Source: Sclerotiophoma versabilis (Eukaryota > Ascomycota > Dothideomycetes > Pleosporales > Didymellaceae). Taken from it: a DNA stretch of 64,000 nucleotides. Made by a program: the position numbers and the translations under genes. Position 1 is the stretch's first letter; each line of letters starts with the position of its first letter. Of the stretch, positions 46,415 to 57,777 are shown piece after piece. The notes under the pieces are model-generated. The model saw only the letters and a program-made list of their open reading frames with translations. It was not told where the DNA came from and did not search any database. The DNA is taken from assembly GCA_012274445.1 (NCBI GenBank), contig JAAROD010000087.1, positions 620,001 through 684,000 of the forward strand. Reading direction: 5' to 3'.

Positions 46415-49400
46415 CTACCCATCTCTCCGCTCCCGCTCCCTCTCCAAATCTGCGCCAATGAAACTATCCTCTTCCTCTTCCATCGGCGTGCCCAGCAGTC
46501 CCCGCTCCTCACTCTCCTCTGCAACACCATCTCTTTCCTCTCTCAACCCACCTCTCCTCACCCCTCCACCCACGCCCGCATCAACATGCTCTTCATCCTC
46601 ATCCCACGTCTCGTCTTCCATCCCATTCAACACATACCATACATCCTTCTTCGTCAGCAGCCCGCGCAGCATCCCCTTGTCGGTGAACAGCACGTATCGC
46701 AGCCCGAGTTTCTGGAACATGCTCACAGTCAAGTGGAAGGAAGCGCACGCGTTCAGAGTGATGGGCGTTTGGTCCATCCAGGGCCGGAGATCGAGGCTGG
46801 TGTTTGGGTCCGAGAGCGGCTGGTGCGAGAAGTGGCATTCGGTTTCGGGCGGCAGGGATTTGGAGGGAGCGAGGGAGAGCGCGTAGAGAAGTTCTGTGCG
46901 CGATATGTAGCCTAGTAGAAGGGCGTCGGAAGCGCCGTCGATATCACCTTCGTGCTCGGAGGATAGCGAGATGACGGGGAACCCGCGGAATCGGTGGGTC
47001 TGTAGCATCTCACGGAGGCTCTGGATTGTATGTCCTGTCGCGGGAATAGCAGTCAGATCCTCGATGCGCGTCATCACGTGTGCGGCGGGCACATCAGGAA
47101 TGCTGGATCCATTATCGTCGCGATTGTCCAGGAACGGGTACCCTTTGAAGTGAATCCAGGACTCGTATATGCCTCTCGGGCTGATTGCGTCGCCGATCCA
47201 CTTTGATATCATGACCGCAATCATGATGGGCAGGACGTACGTCAGCGCGCCAGTAAGCTCAAACATGATGACCACGATGGAGACGGTCATGCGTGTTGTT
47301 CCCGCCAGCGCAGAGGCAGCGCCCACGATCGCATAGGTCCCGGGTGTCACGCAGAGCACGTCGGGTTCGCAGGAGCTGAAGATGAAGAGGTGCGGGAATG
47401 CGGATTGCAAGACTTCAACACTGAGGCCGACTGCGCGGCCGTAGAGACCTCCAATGGCCATGGAGGGCAGGATAATGCCGGCGGGGATTTGCAGACCGAA
47501 CGTGAAGCCTGCGAGCATAATGCCGAGGAAGGCTGAGATCAGGAGCAGCGCGATAACGCCGGTGTTTGCTTTTCCAGATTTGCAGAGACCGAGCGTGTCT
47601 TCTGTTAGATCGGCGCATTCGGCGAAGAGAATGTAGACAAGCTCAGAGGCTTGAGCGCGCATGAATTTGATGGGGTAGTTGATCAGCGCTGTGACAAACG
47701 AGACGATGATGACTTCGGTGACGGGGCCTTTGAGGTAAGTGCGGTCTTTGCGCCATGAAGCTATGCTCATGTTGAGCTTGATGAAAAGGCCACCGTAAAG
47801 ACCACCGAGGACGCCGAGGAGTGCGAAGGGAACGATCTCGAAGTCGTGCCAGCCGCTGTGGTACGTGACCTGGTAAAGCACGAGCTTGCCGGTGCGAAAT
47901 GGATTGAAGGCCTGGAGTGTAACGGCTGCGACCATAGCGCAGACGAAGCTGCTCCACATGGTCTTGTCGGGGAAGTAGTACGATAGCTGCTCGAGACTGA
48001 ATAACACACCACCTACAGGTGCACCAAAAGCAACCGAGATGCCAGCTGCTGCTGCTGCTGAGAGTACCTCTCGCTTTCTTGCTGTACGGCGTCAATACGA
48101 CTCAACACACGGCAGTAAGGTACACTAACCTTCGTTTCCATTCACGCTGCCGAATAGCTTCATGAACAGATTTGCTGAGCAACATGCTACGTGAACCAAA
48201 GGACCTTCTTTGCCGAGCCATAGCCCTGAAGCCACTGCAAGACACTACGACTGTCAATACTTAGAAATTGGGTGTGGGTGAAGGTTCAGACTTACCAAGC
48301 CGAGGGTCTTCGTCACCAACGTCCAGCCACCGAGGAAATGCCGTATCACAAAGCCACCCAATACAGTCTTGATCTCCGGAATACCGCTGTGCTTAGCATA
48401 GGGCGAGAACTCTCTCACGAGCAGACTCGCACATGCTGCAAAGAGAACCTATTCATTGTTAGCTCACTGGCTCTCATAGCCTTCTCATCCATAGCACTCA
48501 CCGAGAAAAGAACGAAGAATATATACTCGACGACCCATTTCCCACTCGCACTCCCAATCCCCATGGCACGCCCCCAATCCTGCCAATCCGCACACTGATC
48601 TCCCGTGTCAATGCCCCAGCAACAAAACCCTTTGTTTAGGTAGAAGTGCCCATCGCCCGCAACGCTGCTACAATAGCCCGTCTTGAGATCGGCCAGCCAA
48701 TCGCTCGCGACATCGATGAATGCGGCGATGCCTCCAGACAGAATGCCCGCAGCGACGAGTATAATCCATACTTGACTCGCATCGGCAAGCTGCTTGATGG
48801 TGCCCAGCAGCCCCGTGGCACCGGAGTACAGGTAGCGCAGCCGCTGGCGCTCCTTTGCGTACTCGAAAATCCAATCGATGGCGGTCAGGTCATCGTACCC
48901 CACACGCCGGCCAGGGCCTTCGACGTACCAGTCCAGGCCCGAGGCGTCTTTGGTGTCGGTCAGGTGCGAGCCGGGGTCGCCAGGCGTGTCGAGATAGTTT
49001 AGGATCAGCTCGGTGGAGCCGTTGCTGCTGCTGTTGCCGTTGCCGTTGCCGTTGCCGTTGTTGTTGGTAGAGCGCGGACTGCGGAGTTGCTGGAGGCGCG
49101 ACTGTTGGGCGTGTGGGCTCGGGGTGTTGCGTGGCGAGGCGGAGGGCCCGGCGAGGAAGCGTGGGAGGAGGGAGGAGGCAGTTGGTTTGGGCTTGCGCTT
49201 GAACGAGATTCTCAGGCCTGTCAGCGCGCACTACTGCCATGTGGGTTGTTCGAGGCGTACTGCTCAGTGAGGCTGCAGTTCAGCGGGTCGTCCGCCAGCA
49301 GTGCTTCCTCGTCGCTGTGGTCATCGTCAACGGCGGGCTGCTTTCCGTTCGATGACCGACCGGACGGCGGTCGGCTGGAGGATGCTTCGGCATGCCCGTG

Positions 49401-49430
49401 TGGAGACTGGCTTGCTGATGAGCTTGACAT
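46415..49430 (-). CDS. Second CLC-family anion transporter, proton glutamate replaced by Gln
   Basis: Exons 49430-49261, 49210-48502, 48448-48296, 48244-48130, 48081-46415 (introns 50, 53, 51, 48 bp) give 938 codons, 937 aa. The first intron uses branch GCTGAC and acceptor CCTGAG; the fourth exon begins CLAVASG. N-terminus polar with an (NG)n run; ion-path motifs HSGIPEIKTVLGGF, LGKEGPLVH (gating Glu357), LFSLEQLSYYFPDK and GLQIPAGIILPSM. C-terminal CBS pair (about 705-790, 845-895: LGLRYVLFTDKGMLRGLLTKKDVW) and an acidic tail. The residue aligned with the proton glutamate of CLC exchangers is Gln414, against Glu447 in the other CLC gene here. It may be uncoupled or channel-like. It ends only 53 bp from the convergent PTH11-like stop. 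Confidence 0.93.
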
Positions 49431-49774
49431 CCCATCGGCGAGTGTTCAGTCAGAGGCGGGCTGTCATTCTTCACCGGCGCATCGTATCGTCGGCGCTGGA
49501 GCTCCCTGTGCTATCGATACGTAGGGCTGATCAAGCTGGTCTGTGCCCGATTTGCAACCTGCAGGGTCTTGATGGTAAATGATGCTTTTCACATGTTCAA
49601 GTCACAAAGGGATTCAACTGTCAACTTGACTGAACTAGATTATCATTCATTGCGGCGTGCTTGTGCTGCCAGTCACATATTGACGCCAAATGCCTTTCAA
49701 CCCCATACATCGTCTCTCATACATCTCTCCTGTACAATCCACCTTCTGCCAGCCAAGCCACAACTTTTCTGTGC
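49431..49774. promoter_or_regulatory. CLC promoter / ADH 3' flank
   Basis: 344 bp between two minus-strand genes; 5' flank of the second CLC gene. No element recognised. Confidence 0.4.
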
Positions 49775-50986
49775 CTACTCCTGGTTGAAATCGACCACAG
49801 CTCTGCCCGCGATCTCCCCTCTCCGCAACTTCTGCACAGCCTCATTGAACTTACTCAGAGGATACACCGTGTAGATGGGCTTCAGCAAACCCCTCCTTGC
49901 AAAGTCCAGCGTCTTGTCGACATCAGCCATGCTGCTGACTAGCGTACCCTGAACGCTCTGCTTCTTAAAGCACATTTGGTTGGGATCGATATCGATGTGC
50001 TGTGTGCCTGCGGGAGGCAGACCGATACACATCACCTTTCCGCCTACTCGGCCGCCAAGGTAGCTGACAGATGATGGGTATGTCTGCACTGCAGTGACAA
50101 AGACACCGTGTGCACCGATGCCGTCGCAGATGCGGATGATCTCCTCTGCAACATTTTCAACTTTCTTAAAGTCAATGAACTCTTCTGCACCAACATCCCT
50201 GCACAGCTTCTCCTTGTCGTCGCCAGTATCAATGGCTACCGCGCGGAGACCCATAGCTTTGGCGAGCTGGACACCCTGCATGCCGACTCCACCGCCTGCA
50301 CCCGGGAAGACAGCCCAGTCTCCGGGCCTCAGGTTGGACTCTTTGATGGATGTATAAATGGTTGAGGCGGAGCACATGATGGGTCCAGCGATGTAGTCGT
50401 TCACGCCATCGGGAATGATTGTGGTATAACGTTCGGGTGAGACGACGTATTGCTTGTAGGATCCGTCGCACATCAGCCCTGTGAAGACTGCGCCGGTACA
50501 GTAGCATTCTTGGCCGCCGCGGCAGAGCTCGCATGCACCACAGGTGTCTTGGATGGGCTGTCATCTGTCAGCATGACTGAGCTGCCATCGTGTCTGCGAT
50601 GGAGGGACTTACCTTGAACCCAGCCCTCATTCCGGGCTTCAGCGTCTTGACCTGGTCTCCGACCTTGACGATTACACCAGCACCTTCGTGGCCAGCACAC
50701 TTAGTGCCCAATGAAGACATCTTTGGTAATGCCCAGTCGTTCAACATGAAGTGGATGTCACTGTGACAGATTCCAGTGGCGTTCAGCTTGATCAAGACAT
50801 CAGTTGGTCCTACAGTCCGTGTCAGCCACTGCCAGATTGATGGAGCACCGTGGCCGTTCCGCACATACCGGGCTCTGGCGTGGGAACGTCTTGGACTTCG
50901 ACATGAAAGTCTGGGCCTTCATTGACGACTACACCACCTTTGCACGTCTTCGGGATGTCGAAAGTCTGAACCTTGTCGTCTGCCAT
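49775..50986 (-). CDS. Zinc-dependent alcohol dehydrogenase, fungal ADH1-like
   Basis: Cytosolic NAD(P)-dependent medium-chain dehydrogenase interconverting alcohols and aldehydes. Exons 50986-50869, 50809-50613, 50557-49775 (introns 59 and 55 bp, both with GCTGAC branches) give 366 codons, 365 aa. Visible: catalytic zinc ligands in ATGICHSDIH and GHEGAGVIV, structural-zinc Cys set CGACELCRGGQECYC, and the Rossmann loop GAGGGVGMQGVQLAKAMG. No targeting peptide. The sequence is ADH1-like in length and zinc motifs, but differs from the yeast GGxGGLG loop. The substrate (ethanol or a longer alcohol) cannot be told from sequence. Confidence 0.93.
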
Positions 50987-52234
50987 GGTGATGTATGTTT
51001 CGCAGTTGAGCTGAAAGACGATGTAGAGAGAGAAGTAGGAACGACAGAACAGAGGATCAGCGAGATAGAAAAGACTTGAAATACCAGTGATGAAATGGTC
51101 AAGCAGGCCTCGGTCTTACCATTACCCCTCTTCGTGGCAGAGGGTCCTACAACAATGGGGCATCACTCAAGATACTTGGGAGGCATACGCCCCATTACAC
51201 GCTCTCTTACTGTTGGCTCGGCCGAAAGCCTAGATGCAGCACATGCACAGTTGCGTAGAGACGACCTATGTGTTTGACCTTTTCAGTCATGCGAAACATG
51301 AATATAGCAGAAACTTGACTCGTTGCGTGCGACTCGGAATTGAACATGTGTTCCGGCGGCAGTGTTTTGGTGGCAATGTCCCGGCGGTGGTGTTCCGCAC
51401 TGTGGGCGCTGCGAATTATAAAATGCTCGTGGAATGCGCTGTCAGGGGGCCCTGTTGGTGAGGTGATGCTGGGAGTGTGGAGCACTGGAGTGCGGGGCGA
51501 TGAATGTGGGGAAGCTTGACGGGTGGCGTCGGAGCGCGGGTGAGACTGATGGCGTCAAGGCAGAGGGTGAACTCAAGAAGAACAAATGCGCCAGCACATG
51601 TGACGTGCTACGGCACGGCTGCTGCAACTCGGTATCGGAGCTTCTCGAAGCATCCCAAGTAGCGATTCTTCCCGAACGACGAGTTCCCGCCACAGGTTGC
51701 TGTTTGGCTCTGTCATCCGCCTCGATCTCGGCCTCGGTACTTGTGGACGTCACGTGTCGGCCGCAATATCCAACGACGCTGATTCGCTGGGACGGCCGTC
51801 GATCAGCTTGGTGCGGTTCCGAAGCCTTGTAAGACGCAATAGACTCGACGCGGGGCGTTTGCAGTGCCCACCTGTACTTGGAAGACGACAGAGCCCGACA
51901 GCCACGACTACAAGAAAAGTGCAGAGCACGAGGTTGTAGAGGGTGAAGAGCTGTGTGTGTCTGGTCTACAAGCGTTAGTAATATCCTGTTGCCAGGGCGT
52001 GCTGGGCGGGAAAGGATGGAGAAGTGGGGCTCAAGCTGTGATTCTAGGGCAAAGTCGAGCTAACAGACGCGGCCCCGTGCATCAGAGGTGAGGGGCAACA
52101 GCGAGTGGATGGCCAGACGTTGAAGATTACGAATTGGCCGCTTGCAAAAGTTCACTTATATACTCACGCCACCCTCCGAGACATCGACCTCGTTCATTTC
52201 TCTCCTCACCCACACACCTCGACCCACAGCAACC
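50987..52234. promoter_or_regulatory. Divergent 1.25-kb region, ADH / katG
   Basis: Contains both promoters. A TATATA at 52157-52162 sits 73 bp before the katG ATG, followed by a CT/AC-rich leader typical of strongly expressed fungal genes. Open frames of about 100 codons near 51442-51832 on both strands have no other support. Confidence 0.55.
52157..52162 (+). promoter_or_regulatory. TATA box of katG
   Basis: TATATA about 73 bp upstream of the katG start codon, inside CTTATATACTC. Confidence 0.55.
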
Positions 52235-54576
52235 ATGTCTAAAGGCGAGTGTCCCATGAAGGCAGCCAACGTCGCCGGTGGCGGTACCACCACGCGCGAC
52301 TGGTGGCCCAACGAGCTCAGGCTCAACGTCCTGCGCCAGCACGACCCCAGACAGAAGCCCTTTGGCGCCGACTTCAACTATGCCGAGGAGTTCAAGAAGC
52401 TCGACTACGAGGCCCTGAAGAAGGACCTCACTGCTCTGATGACCGACTCGCAGGACTGGTGGCCTGCCGACTTCGGCCACTACGGCGGTCTCTTGTGAGT
52501 ACCCTGTCCCCAATGGACGCGGGCTGGCTGGCTGGCTAACACTGGGACAGCGTCCGCATGGCATGGCACTCGGCCGGTACCTACCGTGTCTCTGACGGCC
52601 GTGGCGGTGGCGGCGAGGGCCAGCAGCGCTTTGCTCCCCTCAACGCCTGGCCCGACAACGTCTCGCTCGACAAGGCCCGTCGTCTGCTATGGCCCATCAA
52701 GCAGAAGTACGGCAACAAGATCTCCTGGGCCGATCTGATGCTGCTCACCGGCAACGTCGCCCTCGAGTCCATGGACTGCCCCACCTTTGGCTTCGCCGGT
52801 GGCCGCGCCGACACATACCAGTCCGCCGAGGACGTCTACTGGGGCGGAGAGACCGAGTGGCTGGGCAACGACGTCCGCTACCACGACGGCAACAAGGGCG
52901 TCAAGGGCGAGGGCATCGTCGACGGCGACCAGCACAAGAACGACGTCACGTCCAAGGACCAGGTCCACACACAGCGTGACCTCGAGAAGCCGCTCGCTGC
53001 CGCACACATGGGTCTCATCTACGTGAACCCCGAGGGCCCTGACGGTGTCCCTGACCCTGTTGCCGCTGCCCACGACATCCGCACAACCTTCGGCCGCATG
53101 GCCATGAACGACGAGGAGACCGCTGCCCTGATTGTCGGCGGCCACTCCTTCGGAAAGACACACGGTGCTGCTCCCTCCGAGAACACCGGCACAGACCCCA
53201 ACGGCGCCGACCTTGCTGAGCAGGGCTTTGGCTGGAAGAACAGCCACGGCACCGGCAAGGGCCCCGACACCATCACATCCGGCCTCGAGGTCACCTGGAC
53301 CGGCACACCCACCAAGTGGAGCAACAAGTACCTCGAGTACCTGTACAAGTTCGAGTGGGAGCTCGAGAAGTCTCCCGCTGGCGCCAACCAGTACGTCGCA
53401 AAGGGCGCTGATGCCATCATTCCTGATGCCTACGACCCCAACAAGAAGCACAAGCCTCGCATGTTGACCACCGACTTGTCCATGCGCTTCGACCCCGCCT
53501 ACGAGAAGATCACCCGCCGCTGGTTGGAGCACCCCGAGGAGCTTCACGACGCCTTCACACGTGCGTGGTTCAAGCTCCTCCACCGCGACATGGGTCCCCG
53601 CTCCAGGTGGCTCGGCCCCGAGGTCCCCAAGGAGGTTCTCATCTGGGAGGACCCCGTTCCCGAGTCGCAGGGTGAGGTCATTAACGAGACTGACATCTCG
53701 TCGCTGAAGAAGGAGATCCTCAACGCAGGTGTCGAGCCCTCCAAGCTCATCCGCGTTGCCTGGGCTTCTGCCGCCTCTTTCCGTGGCTCTGACAAGCGTG
53801 GTGGCGCCAACGGTGCCCGCATCCGTCTTGAGCCCCAGAAGAACTGGAAGGTCAACAACCCTGCCGAGCTCCAGGAGGTCCTCAAGGCTCTTGAGGGCGT
53901 TCAGTCCAAGTCCAGCAAGAAGGTCTCCCTTGCTGACTTGATTGTTCTTGCCGGTGTTGCCGCCCTCGAGAAGGCTGCTGGCGTCTCTGTTCCCTTCACT
54001 CCTGGTCGTACCGATGCTACACAGGAGCAGACCGACGTTCAGTCCTTCGAGCACCTCGAGCCTGTAACCGACGGTTTCCGTAACTACGGCAAGGGCTCTG
54101 ACCGCGTTCGTACTGAGCAGTTGGACGTTGACAAGGCCAACCTCCTCAGGTTGACCGCACCTGAAATGACTGTCCTTGTTGGTGGTATGCGTGCCCTTAA
54201 CGCCAACTGGGATGGCTCTTCCCACGGTGTCTTCACCAAGCGTCCTGGTCAGCTCACCAACGACTTCTTCGTCAACCTGCTTGACAACAACGTCGAGTGG
54301 AAGGGCGCCGATTCCGGCAGCCCTCACGAGCTGTACGAGGGTACTGACCGCAAGACTGGCCAGAAGAAGTGGACAGGAACCCGTCACGACCTGATCTTCG
54401 GTTCGCACCCCGAGCTGCGTTCCATCGCCGAGATCTACGCACAGCCCGACAACTCGGACAAGTTCGTCAAGGACTTTGTAGCAGCGTGGGATAAGGTTAT
54501 GAATTTGGATCGTTACGATGTCAAGGCGAAAGCGGTGAGTGGCACATCAAGTGTTTCGAGCAGGCCTCGTCTTTAA
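52235..54576 (+). CDS. katG: Catalase-peroxidase
   Basis: Haem enzyme removing hydrogen peroxide by catalase and peroxidase reactions. Exons 52235-52494 and 52551-54576 around a 56-bp intron (branch GGCTAACAC); 762 codons, 761 aa. No signal peptide, so the intracellular KatG1 type. Distal Arg89, Trp92 and His93 (VRMAWHSAGTYR), proximal His285 (GGHSFGKTHG), and the Trp92-Tyr244-Met270 covalent adduct needed for catalase activity are all present, with the Tyr to Met spacing (26) as in bacterial KatG. The second, inactive peroxidase-like half follows from about 430. The C-terminus runs about 18 residues past the usual LDRYDV end (AKAVSGTSSVSS). Published phylogenies place fungal katG as an ancient gain from bacteria. 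Codon use is highly GC-ending, suggesting high expression. Confidence 0.97.
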
Positions 54577-55520
54577 GCGAGTGATCTTTCTGTTGCGCTT
54601 GCGCTTTTTGTATCAACTTTTCGCTACTGCGTTTTAGTCACCGATAAAAGCGCGGTTCACTGACGAGTAATGATAGTAATGATACCGTAAATAGAGCTGT
54701 AGAGCCATAGCCACTCAAAAGATACCTAGGTAGTCGGTAGTGTAGGATCAGAAGTATATCCACGCAGATAGCTATGACTTACGAATGTCAACAAGTTACA
54801 TAACACATCAACGTTGTCTTGTTCTCCAAATGATGTTTGTTGAGCTTGGGTATGAGTTGTGGTGTTGCACCTGTGCACCTCCCTGCAGTGGCTTAAGAGC
54901 TGCTGCCTCGTCAGGCTGTCACAAGGCAGCTGTCGTTTGATCACACCCTCGGTCCTGCATCGTCCTTCGCGCTCTTTTCGCTCTTCTGTGCTTCACTACA
55001 ACTTTGAGGATCTTTGCACAAGCCATGAATCGCAGTCATCTGCCGTAGCTCTACACCGCCAAGCTCCAGCCACCCAATCGCGGTTCAAAGTCGAGGATTC
55101 GCCGCTTCCGCAAAAACAGCGTTATGCAGGCTGCACCAGTCAGGAACACGCATGGCCACGAAGGGCCTCCTGCCGGTGGAGAGGCGGGCGCATCTTTAGC
55201 TCCGCCTCGTCGCTCCTTCGTGATCTTCAACCTTTCAATTCTTCACCTTTCTTCTTCCATTGTCCTATTGCAGCATTTCTTTTGTGCAGCCGCTCAGCGC
55301 GTTTCACATCTGTTGCGGGTACAGGACCGTCAGGTCTATGCTTGCGCTCGGTCACATTACGCAACTGCTGCGATGAACAATACGATATACGCGACGGGCA
55401 ACAGAAGACAACGGCTGTTGTATGCCCGATAGCACCTAATCTGGAAGAGAAGAATCAACAAGTTCGAACCATTCAGAAACTACCACTCTCTTCCACAAGG
55501 CCGAACGTCAGGCGTGCGAC
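54577..55520. promoter_or_regulatory. katG 3' flank and lipase 5' region
   Basis: 944 bp. The plus strand is open in one frame from 54859 through the lipase start (to 55698) and a 102-codon frame lies at 55124-55432, but neither has a domain or splice evidence; possible 5' UTR of the lipase. Nothing else recognised. Confidence 0.45.
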
Positions 55521-57410
55521 ATGGCACATGGACACAGCGATTCTGAGCACCGTAGGAGGAGGAAACGCACTCACTCATCATCTCAAACTTCAGACTCCAG
55601 ATCGACACCCAAACAGCCGCTCGTCTCGCAGTCAGTTGTTCAAGTCAATGCGCACGTGCATCCGCACGCAGTCCAAGCAGTATCAACGCAGCATCTAAAC
55701 TATCCCTTGTATACTGCGCATCCGCCTGGTCTGCCTCTATTGTACACCGGTGGCCCGCCTCAGCATCCTGTTTACGGTGTAGTTCCACAATATCCACAGC
55801 AGTATGCGCAACCATATGGCTCTCCACCCTTGCAACCTGTCCCGCCTCAACACAACCCTTCGGTAGCGCGATTTACGTCTCCTCCGCCTCCTCAGCAACC
55901 GCCTCCAAGAAAGTCATCACGCGATGAAGGCCCTTTCCAGCAGCAGTGGGACAGACTAGATCGCATGGCAGCGAAGTCGAATGCAGATCTACGACAAGGG
56001 ACCTCAAAATTGATCACAAACTACATTGAGCGACCAACACATGCCATTGCAATGAAGAGCATGCAAACATTATGCCAAGGAGCCGCTTTATGCGACGTCA
56101 TCAGCTCCAAGTTCGACGCAGTCATAACTAGCATTGATGACGATAAATTCAGTGGCAAAGAAGAGGATCTGAAAGTATATGAGAATAAGCAACAGCGACC
56201 GAGTAGCTCGAGCCTACCACCCGGACGCCGGAAAGGTACAGCAGAAGACCAGGTCTACGAGGCATTGGGAGGAGACAAAGGCTCAAACCACTTCGCCAAG
56301 GTCTGGCTCTACTCGAATTCGCGTCTCCCACCGCACCTTCCACCATTCAAAGTCTACATGCCTACCTATCCACTCTTGTGTCTGGCTGCAACATATTCGG
56401 AGCGTGTTTACAACCCTCCTGTGCCGAAAAGTAAAGAAGTCGAAAATCACATCCCAGCGAATTGGCGCAGCGGTACAAAGGCCATGGTACTGAAATCAAT
56501 CCCGGTCGATGACATGAACACAGTTGTGTTCGCGATACGCGGTAGTCAGACGTTTATGGATTGGGCCGTCAACTACAACTCGGCACCTACAAGCCCCGAT
56601 GGATTCCTTGATGATCCTTCGAACTTCTGTCACTCAGGCTTCCTCTATGTCGCGCGCAAAATGGTGAAACCTGTCGCGGAACGTCTCAGAATCTTGATTC
56701 AAGAGAACCCCGCTCGCTCAAATTGTAGCCTACTCATTACGGGCCACTCTGCCGGTGGTGCGGTTGCCGCCCTTCTCTACGCACATATGATGAGTGAATC
56801 TGTCGACAGCGAGCTCAACTATCTAACAGGCTTCTTCAAGCGCGTGCACTGTGTTACTTTCGGTGCTCCACCCATATCGCGATGGCCACTGAGAAAGCCA
56901 GACGATTCACGATACAAGAAATGGCTTTTCTACTCTTTCATCAACGAAGGAGATCCTATCCCGCGAGCGGACAAGAGCTTCTTCAAAAGCTTGCTCAAGC
57001 TGTACACAACACCAGCACCTTCCGTCTCTGCACTTGGCCAGACAATAACTAGTATGAGCAAACTCAACCTTTCCCAACCGCCACCCTCCTCCCCTCCAAA
57101 ACCCCGCCTCCGCCTCAGGAGACCGAGCAAATCGACCCTCCCAACGCCCTCCAAACCGAACCTTTCCGTTTCGTCCGCAGGTGTCGAGTGGCCCATTCCT
57201 CCTTGCGAGCTGAGTCCTGCAGGCCGCTTGATCGTGCTGAGGCAACGGCCGGGCAGCAGATGCGAGGACGATGTTGAGGCTGTGACTGTTGAAGAGAGTA
57301 TGCTGAGAAAGGTCATGTATGGGGATCCTTTGAAGCATCAGATGCGTATCTATAAGGAGAGGATTGATCAAGTCGCTACAAAGGCTGTCACGATGGGTGG
57401 AGCGGCGTGA
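55521..57410 (+). CDS. Class 3 (alpha/beta hydrolase) lipase
   Basis: Single exon, 629 aa. The N-terminal 140 residues are a His/Pro/Gln-rich low-complexity region (PQYPQQYAQPYGSPPLQ) with no signal peptide, so the enzyme is probably cytosolic or membrane-associated, not secreted. The lipase fold spans about 280-530: PTYPLLCLAATYSERVY, VVFAIRGSQTFMDWAVNYN (the RGS oxyanion motif), CHSGFLYVARKM, then TGHSAGGAVAALLYAH with nucleophile Ser410. The acid is probably the Asp in NEGDPIPRAD, and the His lies near the C-terminus (DPLKHQMRIY). A basic Pro-rich loop (about 520-555) is inserted between them. Start context GCGACATGG is favourable. Substrate unknown: diacylglycerol or phospholipid are options. 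Confidence 0.9.
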   Translation: MAHGHSDSEHRRRRKRTHSSSQTSDSRSTPKQPLVSQSVVQVNAHVHPHAVQAVSTQHLNYPLYTAHPPGLPLLYTGGPPQHPVYGVVPQYPQQYAQPYGSPPLQPVPPQHNPSVARFTSPPPPQQPPPRKSSRDEGPFQQQWDRLDRMAAKSNADLRQGTSKLITNYIERPTHAIAMKSMQTLCQGAALCDVISSKFDAVITSIDDDKFSGKEEDLKVYENKQQRPSSSSLPPGRRKGTAEDQVYEALGGDKGSNHFAKVWLYSNSRLPPHLPPFKVYMPTYPLLCLAATYSERVYNPPVPKSKEVENHIPANWRSGTKAMVLKSIPVDDMNTVVFAIRGSQTFMDWAVNYNSAPTSPDGFLDDPSNFCHSGFLYVARKMVKPVAERLRILIQENPARSNCSLLITGHSAGGAVAALLYAHMMSESVDSELNYLTGFFKRVHCVTFGAPPISRWPLRKPDDSRYKKWLFYSFINEGDPIPRADKSFFKSLLKLYTTPAPSVSALGQTITSMSKLNLSQPPPSSPPKPRLRLRRPSKSTLPTPSKPNLSVSSAGVEWPIPPCELSPAGRLIVLRQRPGSRCEDDVEAVTVEESMLRKVMYGDPLKHQMRIYKERIDQVATKAVTMGGAA

Positions 57411-57777
57411 GATGTGGTTTGGACCGGAATTGAGGGATTGTGATACCCATATATTTGGATGATGGAAATGAATTAGTTGAGAACGTCTTTGTGCGCGTGA
57501 GGTCAAGTCAAAACCGGAGCCGGAGTCAAAACTTGAAGTATTACGAAAAAATACTGTGCTTTTATTGATGATGATGATGATCATGGTGGTTCTCAGCACA
57601 GGCAGAGTCTTTTCAATGTGGCGAGAATAAGACTTCTCCGCAACTGCAGATAGATTGAGAGCTAGCTACAGTAAGGAGTATCTGTCCTCCATGTATCGTT
57701 GTCTTCAGTTTTCCTAAAACTTCATTTGATTTTCAAATCTAGCATACAGTTCCGTCCTCACAGCAAGTAAGAGACAT
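57411..57777. terminator. Convergent 3' region, lipase / subtilisin
   Basis: 367 bp between tail-to-tail genes, with a GATGATGATGAT run near 57565-57582 and AT-rich patches. No gene. Confidence 0.4.

Noticed and set aside
49211..49260. 17-nt intron (GTAGTG...GACAG) in the second CLC gene
   Set aside because: Too short to splice. A 50-bp intron using GTACGC and CCTGAG keeps the same frame with a proper branch site.
52687..54408. 573-codon frame antisense to katG
   Set aside because: Mirror of strong GC-ending codon bias in katG; low-complexity Val/Leu/Gly product with no domain.
54534..54570. Intron at the 3' end of katG (GTGAGT donor)
   Set aside because: The nearest usable acceptor would leave an intron of only about 29 nt.
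54859..55698. 280-codon plus-strand frame before the lipase
   Set aside because: Overlaps the lipase start in another frame, Cys/Ser/Arg-rich without domain; more likely leader sequence.
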